From Opisthorchis felineus (lineage: Eukaryota > Platyhelminthes > Trematoda > Opisthorchiida > Opisthorchiidae), in assembly GCA_004794785.1 (NCBI GenBank), contig SJOL01005643.1, forward strand, positions 73,525-137,524: a stretch of 64,000 nucleotides of DNA, in the 5' to 3' direction. Numbering within the stretch: position 1 is the stretch's first letter; each line of letters opens with the position of its first letter. Positions 37,162-49,044 of the stretch are shown piece by piece. Made by a program: the position numbers and the translations under genes. The notes under the pieces are model-generated. The model did not search any database. It was given only the letters and a program-made list of their open reading frames with translations, and was not told the origin of the DNA.

Positions 37162-40100
37162 TTAAATGGAACAAGTCTGCTTTGTGTACCTCCGACTGGA
37201 CAGCAAGGGCCAAACTTTGCACTTTGTATCAAACGTCCCCTCTCCGCCATTAAGGTCGAGAGGAATAGCAGTGAGAAAACTTACCACGCCTTCTGCATCC
37301 AACAGAGTGATGACCGCTTCAGGACTTGGATGGAAGGACTTATTTTTCATGACGATATCTGTGGGAGGGTTATGCGTGGTCTCCGTATCACTGCTCCATA
37401 TCTGTGAAGGACAAACACGGACAAACAGGTTGTGAGGTTTAACTGTAACAAAGGGATTGAGACGAATTTGAACATCAGTAACCCACGTCGTAATTCAACC
37501 GCACAGTACAAACAACTGGAGTCTGATTGAAATAAAATGGCGGTCTAAACTAGGGAAATCTGTGGTTGAAGTTACTGCAGAATGTCTTGAACTGCACCAG
37601 GTAAGCAGGCTATGAGGATTGCACAGAGGGACAGCACAACCGCAGAGTAATACATAAAAACCGAAGTGTAAGCTTCCTCAGAAGCACTGGAGCCAACGTG
37701 CCCATACGTGCAGTTAACTGTCGCAAAATGACGTAAACATTATCAACTATCGTAAGCGAACGACATGGCATCACCAAGATAGTTTATGACGTCACTCTGG
37801 GACGTTGGATGATATCAGTTTTCAGAGACCAGAGGCTGAAGACGTGTGGTTAGTCACAGCATCGTCTGGAGGCAAACAAAATGAACCTTCTACAAGATAT
37901 GTCCTTACTGTGAAGCAACTGCACAGTGATATCTGCCTAGATAAACTAGAACATCAACATAGAGGTAGGTACACACGGGTGGGCCCAAGGAACACACTTG
38001 GGTTGCAATAGACTACAAGCATGATACCTCAACAACCGACTTCAATAAAATGGACAAACGTAGTGGATAAAATCGTTCCTTCAGCTGTAAAAACCTTTAG
38101 GTGCCTAGCTACCGCGTCACCCGAAGGAAGCACGAGGGCTGAGATAATGTCTAAGCATAGGAATGAGCAACCGAAATGCTGAGATCGGGAGTTCGAACCA
38201 TGGGCGCTCCAGTTCGCGCCTTAACCGCTGAGCTATCTCAAGCTCAAAAAGCAGTGGTTAGAACCCTAGGTCATAAGTTTTGGCAACACTAGCCTTCAAA
38301 GTGTGCAACCTAGCAAGATATGGATTAGTGCCGTTCATATATTCAACTGCAGACAACTGTACATTAGGTCGGGCTGCAACAGCGCCCGAACACTGACGAT
38401 CCAAGATGGAAAAGGCGAATAATTCGAACGAAATGAGAAATAGGCCGAATGGTCGATTAACGGTTAGGAATAAGCGAGTAAATGGGGCAGTTTGATTGTC
38501 TCTGTGGCCTATTCGGAAAAGACACCATTAAATTAAAACATCTCTAGTTCAGGGAGTCATTCTTGCAAAAGAGAATGGAATATTTCCGCCCCGATGCCCG
38601 ACAAAGCACGATAACTTTTCAGGAAGAATGCTGATCACGGAACAACAATTCTGTGGATTGTCTCAAGCAGAATTACTGGAATCCAAGTAAGAAACGTACC
38701 GTGCATGTTGTCCCGGGCTTGAGCATGAGAGACCGATGAAATTTAAATCGTGTCTCCTGCCCATCGGCCTCATGGACGAGCTCCCAGTTTCCCACAGATA
38801 CCTCCTATTATGGAAGAAACAGGAAGTTAGCAATGTTGAAGTGGCGTAAGCAGCTGTAATAAGCCCATAGTGGCCATACAGACGATAAAAGCTACAAGTC
38901 CAGAAAGAAGACATTGAACAGAGCCAAATGTAGAAGTAAAGATAGTGGATACACCGTTTTCGGAAAAGTATGGTAACAATCGGTTGATTTATTGCTGGGC
39001 AACGTTTCGCTTTTGACACAAAAGCTTCGTCAGGCCAAGTGACTAGGTTACGAGGTTGGTCGAGATTTAAGGGGGAAGGAGAACCAATCAGCTAAGTCAA
39101 GCTAAATCTCTGTTACGTGTCCACCGAGGGATTTTGTGTTGCCCAGCAATAAATCTACCGATTGTTACCAAACTTTTCCGAAAACGATGACTACTCAATC
39201 GGTTCCAAGCGTTTTTCACCTGATTGAACATAGTGTATACACTTTCTATTTTTGGATGTCAGGTCACGAAGGCCTGGATAAAACTACTTGATAATTTAGT
39301 TTGACGGAAAATGAGGACAGTGCCAATTAAGAGCTCATACGCTGGGCCATGCAACAGTTCAGGAACAGATGGCAAAAGCATCGTTACATGCCGACATGGA
39401 AGAATGATTTGCCGCGGTTGGAGGACACAAACGTGGTCATTTTCATTGGTTAACTGAATTCACACGTTTATTCACCAATAAGAGGTTTGTTCCTGCCAAG
39501 CTACATGCTACAAAAAGGGATAGAAATCCCATACAACCTGTAGGGTTCCCTGTCTAAAAGGTCGAAAGACTTGACCAGTTCCAACCGGCACAAAACATCC
39601 TGAAACTAGAACCACGACGAACAGTCTCACCTCAGTTGACGTGTTGTTCAGTTTGACCCACTTCCCTTGGGTGTCTTGCTCCTTGAAAAACTCCACGGGT
39701 CCAGAGGCTGTGGAAGAGACCCGGTAAGCATATCTGGACTTGGAAGAGATGAAACTAGCTCCCGTTAACCCGGTCTCATCAGCTTCTGAGCCATCGTCCA
39801 TTCGCCTACGTTTACCGGGTTGAACGTTGAACGGCGATTCACGAGACAGGGGTTGTAGATTTAACCTGCAGACAAGCGTGGCAAACACAGGCGCTTCGGT
39901 AACGAAAACGCGCACGAACTCGAATGACAAGAGTCTCCGAAACAGAACCCAAACGATACTCATTTTAGACGGGTAAGGGGTGATGAAGACGATACTGGAT
40001 TCACTGAATATCTGGCATAATTGTGGATGTAGGGAAAATGCAATAAAATCGACTTATCGATAAAAATCAATCAATCCCGGTGGCTTCTATGGAAACATGA

Positions 40101-43100
40101 TTACCTGATAATAAATCTGCAGTAGCCGTTTCCATCTATCGACAATATATTTGGAGACATCACACATTTACGTAGCTAACAGATGATTTATGTAGGGTGA
40201 CGTCTGTCCATGCCAACCGCAAGTTGAAATATAATCTGTCTCGTTAAGTAATGCAAAGGCAGTTGTACAATCGGGTCGCATGTATCAACCGCATACACAA
40301 TCTTCCAGAACAGAAAAATTCAGCATTATTTGCCAACGTGAAAGAGAGGGGGAGTTAAACAATGGGTGACCGGAACCCGCATGATGATGATGATGGAAGT
40401 GCACATCCTGTTTCGCATTCGTCAATCAAGAAGAGCCTGGTACGAAATGGTTTCATTTCTATGAGAATAGAATGGACCACCTCAATGAAGAAATTCCATT
40501 CACTGAGGACGTTGATTAGTACCATTCTTCTCACAATCTGAATCCCTGTTGCAAGCGAAACCCCTGGGTAACAGCGCAGGAAACCTTTTACCCCCATTGT
40601 GAAACATTCATTCCGAGGCTGTCTTTTTGTCTTCTTGGTGACAGACGGAAGTCAGCCGTCACCGCCCGAGTGCCCTTAACCTCAGGTCGTTGTTCACTGG
40701 ATAACGCGAAGTTCATTCATTTAAACCAAGCCCAAGGACGACAAACGACGCACGCGGGTGTGTGCGTGCAGCCCACAACATATGTTTAACCCGAACCCCG
40801 AAAGCAGAGGGATTCTACGAGAAAGTGGTTGCCGCCCTGTGATCGAGAATGTGCATCTAGCGAAGCACGGCGGGGAGGATATATAGTTGACAGAATCAGC
40901 AGCTATCAGGTACCTCCGAGTATGGTGCACGCTTACAAACAAAGACCCCTGAAGTCGTGTTGTGCAGTGAAAACGAACTGAGAGGGATACGAGGACGTTC
41001 AAAATGTTGATGGGAGATGGACAATGCAAACTCAAATCGGTCAATGTGGGCATCCAGAACCGGGTGCAGCACACTAACATTTTGCAAGGGAAGGCAGTCA
41101 TTCGGATGTAGTTGAGCAAGTTGTACGCTTTCAGCCTTCACCATAGCGGCTATATCTTGAGTGAAAATAGTTTTCGATGAATACCAACAGCAGAAATTCG
41201 ATGGATGCAGCTGTTACCGAAAGTGAGGTTTTCGTAGTATTCTCTGGCTTTGGCTAAGGTTTGGCACGGACCTCGGAAGGAGAAACAGTCTTGATGCTCC
41301 TGGACTGGTATGTTCGTCAATAAGAGACTGGACCTTGTCATGGTGTGACGTTTTGTGTACCTCCGCGACCCGGGGTCCGTGCGACACTCACAGTCTCTCA
41401 GACCAGGTTGGTCAATGGTTAGAGGTTGGGAGAGAGACTGGCCCTCCTGGTTGGGGGTTGGAACATGCGTGGCGACCTGTTCTATGAAAATGATAATGTA
41501 CCTGCATTTCTCGCCAAACACCGTTGCCTTGCGTTCAGACTTTTGGGCCAAAGACTTTGGTCGAGGACCCTAATCATCCCCCCGTCTAGGTGTGGGCACC
41601 CTGGCAGTATCTCAGCCCACGTATAACCATGAATTCCACACTTATAAATGACCTCATGCCACATCGGCCGTCGCGTGGTGCCATCAGCCTCACTTGCTGC
41701 ATACAAAAGGGCGGGTAAGCGAAAACTACGGCAGTGAAGCATCAGTGCTGAACACTGATGTGCTGCCGATGATGATGTCTTAGAAAGGGAGTTGCTATAC
41801 CAAATCTACATAATGCATAACGGGCTTCACTGGTAGGAAGGAGACACAGCCATACAATACCAAATAGGGGCACACGCAGGAAACAAACTATGGGCATTCG
41901 CGAGATTTGGAATACTCCAGTTCGCCTTGCTCTCGTTCGAAAGAGCTGCATTTTCCGAAATGATCATTTCGCACTAAAGCTCTGGGTGCGCATAAAAGGG
42001 AACAGAAATCAGGTGTAGTGTTCCTTGTTTTTTCGTCTAGGTACGTCGGGTAGCTGAAAACCATGAAGCCACTGAGTTACTCCAACAACCATTGGAAAAC
42101 ATGCCAAATCATAGGGCCACGAAAGTTACGTGTGAAAGTCCGGGCAGTCGTCAATGGGCAACGATTAGGACGACTGGTATATTCAAGACGATTCTGTAAA
42201 CAAAACCAATCGACTGACCCGATTGAGATTCAAGGTCAGAGGTGTGTTTTCAATGCCTTGAGGTTTTGTTTGCTTTTTGCAATGTGCCCAACGTGATCTC
42301 AGCTACCGGGACTGCTTTCTTCACCAGACCCTTGACAATTTGGTTACGACACGGCCTCGCCTACGTACGCTCGATCCAGTTAGCTCCAGGACCGCCACTT
42401 TTTTCCTTACCAGTTTGAACTTTTAGGTTGCTGAGGCGAAAAGCCCGATTATATGCAAATGGGATTGCTTGTAGCGTATTCATCTTCACACTAACAGCAA
42501 CTGGTGAGAGTACCATACAACATGGTGTGCAATCGATAGTGAGGATCAGTGGTTAATACTGTCAAGCATTTCGGGACCAAACTAAACACTATAAATCACA
42601 AGAGATATAGTATGATAATGATAGTACTCTGAAAAGGACTTGATGCTCATGACAAGTCCTCCGTCATGCCCAGGGCCAGCGGCGCTGAATTTGAATGTAG
42701 ATGTTCCAACAAACTCTATGTAGACCTTGATAAGAGCGTTTGGTCCAGGCACAGACTAGTCACAGACAGAATTCCAAGCGCATTTGAATGTCCTCGCAAG
42801 TGTGTGCTCAAAATACAACAGAGAGGAAATTTGAAAATTCTCCTGAAGATAGAACTTTTTTCAAGAAACAAGCGCATAAGTGTCATTTTGAGGGAAATCA
42901 GACCTATGCGTCTCTAATACGCGGAGCAGAATCGACACCTGCGATGCCATTCACCTCGTTTCGCATCCACATACTGCAGTATAACTGGTGAAGTAGTGTC
43001 AAAAACGTATACGAGGCTGATTTATTCCGGGCAGCTTGTTTTGAGTAGCATCCACTCCGCAGAACAAGCCTAAGGAGCCAGTCCGCCAACAAAATCCTCG

Positions 43101-45540
43101 CTTTTCGGTATCGCCCACTGATGTCACACTCATCTGTTTTATAACCCCTGCCAAAGTTGACAAGACAACTGAGCATATATACTGCATGAATAGATCATCA
43201 CAGCTTTCTGGACGGATATGCTCGTAGGTCATACAACTGGCTATGTCCCTGAAAAGTCAACTACTTGTGGTCACCACGTGGAGAAGTTGCCGATGCCAGT
43301 CCACAATTATGCAGTTAAAAGAGTAAGACGTGGAAAGTGATACGGGTTATTAGAATTCCGGCATTCCTATAGGATGGACGGTACCGGTTCCCATGGGAGT
43401 CAACTCCGGACCCCAGATTCTGTGCAATTGTTTTAGATGCTCTTACTTTTAAGGTAGCCATCCTGGTGTGTGAAAAAGGCTTACCTCGACTCTTCACCTT
43501 CTAACATCTTTCGGTACATCAGTATTTCCTGGTCCAGAGCAATCTTTGTGTTCATGAGGTCTGAAAACTCCCTGAAGCTTTCTTCCAGTTCGTCCCGTAA
43601 CCTACGGATTTCCTCAGACTGGATCGATAGTTGTGAATCGTGTTCTCTGCGTTCCTTCTCCAGCTGGTTTTCCAGATCTTCGACACGATGTTGAAGGAGG
43701 TTCAATTCAGCTATTTTCTTGGCTAACTCGTGCTCAAGGTCGTCCGCACGCTTACGGACCGCCAAGAAATCGCTTCGTTGTCGAAAAGCCTCGTCGGCGG
43801 ACCGGTCCGCAGCAGAATGAAGTTTTTCGAGCTTCGTCTATAGTCGGAGGGAAAGAAGCCTCTATGAAAATTCAGTCAGGGCAATTATAAACAATATATG
43901 TGCTTCATCAGAGGTGAAATGACTCTCCAAAATGTACCAGTTGACTGCAAGACAAGCTCAGTCAAGAGTGTGACACTAACTGTTCCCAGAAAGTGGACGG
44001 AGTCCTCGTATTTGTAGAATACCCCACTCATCCTTAACCACAGAAAGTCACTTTTTTTGAACGAAGGAATCAGGTCAGACAACAGTAGACGTTCAGCTGC
44101 GACACGCATTCGGAGCATAGCTGCCATGCCATCCGAAGGAGGCACTAGGGCTGAGACAGTGCCGGGCTGCCCAAGTCTAGCCAGTAGTCGAGATACCAGG
44201 GTTGGGTGCCACGGTAAACCACGGATCTTCAGGTCAGTAAATTCGGGCCTTAACTACTGAGCTATCTCGAGCTCGAGGTCATGCCATGCGGAGATTAATC
44301 TGAACAGCAAGCAGGTGTATCTTCTTGAGAACAATCGATGTATACTCTAGGTCGTAACCTACTTAGGAGGAACGGTAAGGTACAGCACAGTTTGTGGATA
44401 TCCGTAGGTATGAAAAATATGCTAGTGTCTGGTGTGTGACAACCGTGACTTGATCGAGTAAGCTAGGGAAGGAAACCCAAACATGAAGGCTATTTGCGTA
44501 AAAGTGGTTGTTGAATGTAGTACGTCAAACAAACGTAAAATACGGCTTACTTCAAACGTTTCCTCCAGCTGATATTTATACTCTTCCAATTCTGATGCGG
44601 TCTGTTCACGGATGGATTGAAGTTCATCAGCCAAACGGCTTGCATACTCAGCCTGTTTCCGTCCTTCCACCTCTTCTTCAATGTACATTGTTCGTTGAGT
44701 AAGCTTTTCTCGTTCCTGATAGCCAAATAGTAGTGATCAGTGGCAAGACGGTGGCCAAAACTTACTTCATCGAACAAGCGGGTTCTGAAATCTAGTTGTT
44801 CTTTGAGTCCCAGCACTTTATTCTCCAGGTCGGTGCGCAACAAAGTTTCAGCTTCTAGGTCACGCTGCACTTCCTCAAACCGTTTTTCCAAGGCTCTAAA
44901 GTCATTCAGTAGGGGCTGCGAGAAAACAAACATGAACGGCACAACTCTCACGTACCTGATAACGATCGTGGTCTTGTTTGTAAGAGGCTAGATCTTTTTC
45001 CAAATTCTCAATACGTCTTTGCAAAGTCCGAATTTCTTGATCCCGTTTGGCAACTTTGGACTTAGCAGCGTTGGCATCATCTTTCGCTTGTTTGGCATCT
45101 AATTCTGCCTTAGTTTTTTGCTTTGCTAGGTCATCAACAAGATTCCGCAGAGCAAGAATCTCATCTTCATATGTTTTCCTGGCCTCTTCGACTTTGCTCT
45201 AGAACCAGTAACTATAAGGAATATTGGAACTTACCATGCGCTCTTCCGTTACCGAATGTATCCGCCTTGTAAGACGTTCTTTATCCAGTTCGAGTTTGCG
45301 CACATAGTCAATATAACCAGCCAGACGATCGTTCAGGTGAGCGAGTTCATCCTTCTCCTCGTTACGGCTTATACTCAGGGGGCTGCTGGACCGTTCGTTC
45401 CGTGATAGACTGTGGCGAGGAGTACCGGAAGAAAGCCTGGTTTTTTCGGTAGTGACGGACTTAGAGATGGTAGAGACGGATGGACTGCCTTCAGCTTTTT
45501 CCGTCTCCACCACCTTTTGCTTTCTCGATCGTGCTGACAT
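37162..45540 (-). CDS. Nuclear lamin (intermediate filament type V), 8 coding exons
   Basis: Lamins polymerise under the inner nuclear membrane and anchor chromatin and nuclear pores. Exons on the minus strand, all with GT-AG borders and matching phases: 45540-45235, 45198-44956, 44915-44766, 44715-44551, 43837-43485, 39865-39631, 38804-38700, 37401-37162. The product is about 598 aa. Residues 1-60 are a Ser-rich head with S-P at 53-54 just before the rod, as in the mitotic site of lamins. The rod runs about 61-405, opening with LAHLNDRLAGYIDYVRKLE and closing with IALDQEILMYRKMLEGEE. GKRRRM at about 423-428 is the nuclear-localisation signal. The lamin-tail domain spans about 459-558, with VGNWELV and THNPPTDIVM matching the family. 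The NLS and tail separate it from cytoplasmic intermediate filaments. The frame reads through a perfect donor (GTAAGT at 37284) to end TCSI-stop, one residue short of CaaX. A further spliced last exon is possible but was not found. Confidence 0.9.
38075..38246 (-). mobile_element. tRNA-derived SINE, family A, in lamin intron 7
   Basis: CCCGAAGGAAGCACGAGGGC, GTTCGAACCATGGG and CGCTGAGCTATCTCAAGCTC. It lies between the two lamin-tail exons in the same orientation as the gene. Confidence 0.85.
39866..43484 (-). other. Large lamin intron 5 (about 3.6 kb)
   Basis: This intron separates the last rod exon from the NLS exon. It starts GTAAGC at 43484 and ends TTGTCTGCAG at 39866. It contains a plus-strand scrap resembling the family A SINE body near 41585-41625 and an RTE-type 3' hairpin with a GAT tail at 41740-41777. 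No other exon with lamin character was seen in it; the short open frames inside look random. Confidence 0.75.
41740..41777 (+). repeat. RTE 3'-terminal hairpin and tail inside lamin intron 5
   Basis: CATCAGTG, loop CTGAA, CACTGATG (41740-41760), then GATGATGATG at 41768-41777. It marks the 3' end of a plus-strand RTE insertion whose coding part is not recognisable. Confidence 0.75.
44086..44276 (-). mobile_element. tRNA-derived SINE, family A, in lamin intron 4
   Basis: CCATCCGAAGGAGGCACTAG, TAAACCACGGATCTTCAGGT and ACTGAGCTATCTCGAGCTC. Same orientation as the lamin gene. Confidence 0.85.
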
Positions 45541-45560
45541 GATAAATTAGCTGAAAAACG
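45541..45560 (-). promoter_or_regulatory. Splice acceptor 10 nt upstream of the lamin start codon
   Basis: On the minus strand a pyrimidine tract TTTCGTTTTTCAG ends at 45551, leaving only ten untranslated bases (CTAATTTATC) before the ATG at 45540. This has the form of a real 3' splice site. It could close a 5'-UTR intron, or be the acceptor for spliced-leader trans-splicing, which flatworms use. No donor or promoter was identified upstream. Confidence 0.55.
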
Positions 45561-46157
45561 AAATACTGTAGAGTACAGCCACTTATGTACAAAACAAAAC
45601 TCGTTATGGAATCCTCCGGGCTGGCTAGAGCTTGACCAGTCTCAGTATATGGTGGCACTTCACACAAGTAATGATGGACCTAAGTTAACGCAATTTACTC
45701 CTTACAGAGAACCGTAAATGTATAGTGGTTGTGGACAGCTGGATACCGTTAACAGGCTAAACAAAGCCATTCTTGGATCGTCATCATCGACAGCAAAAAA
45801 TCGGCGTTCAACAGTGATGCTTCGCTGCTTTGGAAAAAGTGGTCCGTCAGTTTGTCAGCTATAAACCATGTACCAAGGGTGCGTTGGTTTCATCTGCTAC
45901 AGTTCCGTTCACCGGAAAATGGGAGCGCGGGAGATACAGCCAAGCATTTGAGGCGATGACATGTTCATCTAGTTAGGGAACTTGGTAGCTTTGATGAACG
46001 AGCGCCACTAACTGCGTGATTGAACTGTGCCTTCCAGGGCCATCAACCATTGGCGAGTTGAGTCCCAAGGTCCCCATGTAGGGAGGCAGCAGTTATTGTT
46101 ATTGTTTCCATACCTCGTTACCAGGTCATACACTGTCCAACTCTCGGTCGCTTTCAC

Positions 46158-46343
46158 CCAGTCGTCCAGTTGTAGTACCCCTCGGTGCCTAACCGCCATG
46201 CAACCCGAAGGAAGCACGACAGCTGGGATACTGTCAGGTTGTCCAAGCCTAGACAGAGGAAGTCGAGAGGCGGAGGTCGGGTTCGAACCACGGACCTTCC
46301 GGTCAGTAAATTCGCGCTCTAACCACTGAGCCATCTCGCCCCA
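46158..46343 (-). mobile_element. tRNA-derived SINE, family A, inside an RTE element
   Basis: CCCGAAGGAAGCACGACAGC, GGTTCGAACCACGGACCTTC and CCACTGAGCCATCTCG. It splits the C-terminal end of the minus-strand RTE-like RT. Confidence 0.85.
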
Positions 46344-46597
46344 CTTTCACTCAGCACGGGGCTGGGCGGTCCTCTGGCACGCGGAGTGCATATCCCAACC
46401 AGCGTAACGTACGAAACATGAGTTCCTTCTTCCTAACACTATCTGGCGTACCTCAGCTTGCTAATCCAATGTTATCACCAGATCTGGCCAATGCTTCACA
46501 CTGATGGACAAGCACTAGCAGTTTTCGTACGTCCTCTGCGGACAAAGGCCACGTTTCTGATCCATAAAGCAGTACGGATCCGCAATTAAAAAGCGAG

Positions 46598-47083
46598 TTA
46601 TTGGTTGTGCAAAGGAGACTTCCACTGAAGAATGTGTCCAGCACCAGAAGCTGCGTTGATTAGACCATCGTTTGCCGAAGAAAGCGCTGCTTTCCATGCC
46701 CAATTCAGGGTGGTGAAAGCAGAGGTGGCCAAACCTTGACCTGGTAGAGGGGTCTGAAAGAGATCACGAAAAGTCTGGGTGCTGTCGGTGCAACTCGTCT
46801 TCCAGGATAAATACCGCGTGGCGCCTACTGCGCCTGGAGACGCTGCAAGATATGGCTGCTAATCGATGTCATTGGCGTTCTTTTATCCAGTTTCTATCCA
46901 GATCGCCTGGTTGGAGGTCTGAAGATATGGGCACCCCGGGATAATTGTGGTGGGCTAGCACTAGCTCCCATACTTGTTTTATTCTTCTCTTTATGATACG
47001 GCTGTTAAATAAGTCATGGTTGCACGGCAGCGAAGCATCAGTGTTGAACACTGATGTTATGCTTTCGATGATGATGACGCACT
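46598..47083 (+). mobile_element. 5'-truncated RTE-like copy nested in a minus-strand RTE element
   Basis: On the plus strand this stretch gives GGQTLTW, LKEITKSLGAVGATRLPG and, near 46850, RRCKIWLLIDV, the end of an RTE-like ORF with stops. A 3' UTR follows, with the hairpin CATCAGTGTTGAACACTGATG (47036-47056, a single-base loop) and the tail GATGATGATGA (47067-47077). On both sides the minus-strand RT continues (KGRVYTVTVR above, SVLLYGSETW below), so this copy landed in the older element. It is the usual size of a 5'-truncated LINE insertion. Confidence 0.75.
47036..47056 (+). repeat. RTE 3'-terminal hairpin
   Basis: CATCAGTGTT, one loop base G, AACACTGATG, followed by GATGATGATGA at 47067-47077. 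Confidence 0.85.
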
Positions 47084-47743
47084 GTCACAGTGTAAACTCT
47101 GCCCTTGACAAATAAACTGATGTCACGCCGGCTCCATAGGTGTAGGAGGTTGGCGAAAGCTGCCCTGGCTTTCTCCTTCGAGAAGTAATCGCATTTCCAG
47201 CCAGTCCACCGGAACCTGTACATCTGCACAAGTACACAAATTTATCTACCACGTCGATAGGCTAGTCTGCAAGCACGATGATTGGGCTTGATCCAATCTT
47301 GTAGCAACACTTTACACTTTGTGGGTGTGAAGTGCATACCAAAAGGTGCGGCAGAATTATTTAAGTTAGTCAGAACGATTTTCATATTCGAAAGATCTGG
47401 CCAAGAAGAGCAATATCGCCCGCACACTTAATATCGGTGAGCAAACGTCCAGGGAGCATTTCGATCTCCGAGGTTTCGGAGACAGGCAGAGAAGCTTCAA
47501 GCAGCACATCAATAAGAAAGTTGAAGAGAACTGGTGAGATAGAGCAGCCTCGTCTTACATCAGTAGACGTGGCGAAATCAGGCAAAAGCTTGCTGTATAT
47601 TCTTACGCGCGACAGGGGTTTGCATACAGTGCTCTCATAAGGGATATAAATTTGGAAGGGACATCTTTGATCTCCAGGCACCGCTAAAGTTTATGACGAC
47701 TGACAGTCATAAGTAGCTTTCAGATCAAGGAAAACGACCACAA

Positions 47744-47800
47744 ACCGTTCAGCTGTAGTACCCTTTCAGTGCCCAACTGCCATGCCACCGAAGCAAAACG
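47744..47800 (-). mobile_element. SINE family A, truncated to its 3' part
   Basis: CGTTCAGCTGTAGTACCCTT and TGCCCAACTGCCATGCCACC only; the tRNA-like head is absent. It sits within the minus-strand RTE RT. Confidence 0.65.
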
Positions 47801-48586
47801 ACCAACATGGGGATTGAGTGAATGGTGCCGTTCAATAACGTCTCAAGGTAAAGACATGGTCGATGGATCCTCCAGGGTGAAATCCAACTTGAGTCCAAAG
47901 AGTTTGTCTCCCATGATAATCGAGCAAACTGCGCAAAATACTACCAGACGGCACCTTCGACGCCACGACTACAAGGATTATGTCACGATGGTTTCTACAC
48001 GACGCTTTTTTACCCTTTTTGAAGACTAGGATCAAGGTCGACGCGCCCCATTCCACCAATACTCTGTTTACGTCCTAAACCTTCTGAAGTAGGATCGTCA
48101 GGCTGTTATCAATGGCTTCAACCCCTTGGGAAGTGCGGAGTGCACACCATCTGGACCGGGCGCCTTGCCGCGCTGGAGGATATCTCACGCTGGACTCTTG
48201 TTGTTGACGACTGGCTGGTGTCGATGTTCCATTCAGGTTCGTTGGGTGCTCTCAGAGGTTGTGTTGGAGGAGGCCAGATGAACTGCTGTGTTTGGCCCGT
48301 CGCTCAAGACATGTTTGCGAGTCAGTCACCGTTCCGTCTTTTTCGCATATTACTTCGCTGACACTGTCTTCTTTTGGCCGTTTGATCGAATCAGTTGAGA
48401 TATGGCTCGGGTGTTGCCTGCAGCGAGAGCCTTCTCTATCTCTTGGGCCTTCGCAATCGACCACCCGACCTAAAGCTGCCAACTTGAGGTGGGGTCGGAT
48501 TTGAGTGTTGCAATAATCTTGCGGACTACATTAGCTGGAACTTGGTTCCACAATGTGCAACCATGCCAAGAAGGCCAAGGGGGGGG

Positions 48587-48772
48587 GGCGAGATGTCTCA
48601 GTGGTTGGAGCGCGAAATCACTGACCGGAAGGTCCGTGGTTCGAACCTGAACTCGACTTCTCCTGTCTAGGCTTGGGCAGCCTGGCAGTATCCCAGCCCT
48701 CGAGCATCCTCCGGGTGGCATGGCAGCTAGGCACCGAAAGGGTGGCACAGCTGAACGATAATTACTTTTTAA
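48587..48772 (+). mobile_element. tRNA-derived SINE, family A
   Basis: GAGATGTCTCAGTGGTTGGA, GGTCCGTGGTTCGAACC, TGTCTAGGCTTGGGCAGCCT and ACAGCTGAACGATAATTA. Preceded by a G-run. Confidence 0.85.
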
Positions 48773-48780
48773 CCACATCA

Positions 48781-48930
48781 AGAGCAGCGAGACCTCGTAC
48801 TACGAGTAGTCGTCTCGATCTAAGGCTGTCACCTTGTCGTGCTGGTCGGGCAACTGCGCTGCAATGATCCTGCGGGCGATACTGGCTGGAACTCAGTTCT
48901 TAAAGGTTCAGCCATGCCAGGAAGGCAAAA
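48781..48930 (-). repeat. Repeat E: RTE-associated segment
   Basis: Reverse of GGCACTGAAGCCCGACCA-like sequence seen at 50940-51050; a diverged version is at 48490-48570. Together they encode variants of NRVPQSVAHKIIAALKPDH, so this is probably part of the RTE coding region upstream of RT. Confidence 0.5.
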
Positions 48931-49044
48931 GGGGAGCAGCCCGACGGAGAACAGCGAGTCCCCGTACTGCGAGTAATCGTATTACAAGGCGGTCTGGAGG
49001 TAAAATCGTACTGTCATTTGCGATAGGAGTGTGAAGGCAGTAAG

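Larger units (their letters stand above)
45780..48500 (-). mobile_element. RTE-like retrotransposon, decayed and interrupted by two or three insertions
   Basis: Minus-strand RT pieces in order: SVSEVICEKDGTVTDSQTC (about 48380), GFHPGGSIDHVFTLRRY (47840), VVVFLDLKA (47730), DVRRGCSISPVLFNFLIDVL (47530), CAGDIALLGQ (47430), MHFTPTKCKVLLQDW (47300), RRDISLFVKGRVY (47100), SVLLYGSETWPLSAEDVRKL (46590), LRWLGYALRVPEDRPAP (46400), and TWGPWDSTRQWL (46070). A degenerate 3' hairpin and a GATGATGA tail follow at 45780-45833. The catalytic YADD is CAGD, so it is inactive. A plus-strand RTE copy (46598-47083), a SINE (46158-46343) and a SINE scrap (47744-47800) interrupt it. Confidence 0.8.

Noticed and set aside
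39508..39963. 151-aa single-exon protein
   Set aside because: Only the middle (39631-39865) is coding; the ends are intron sequence beyond clear GT and AG borders of lamin exon 6.
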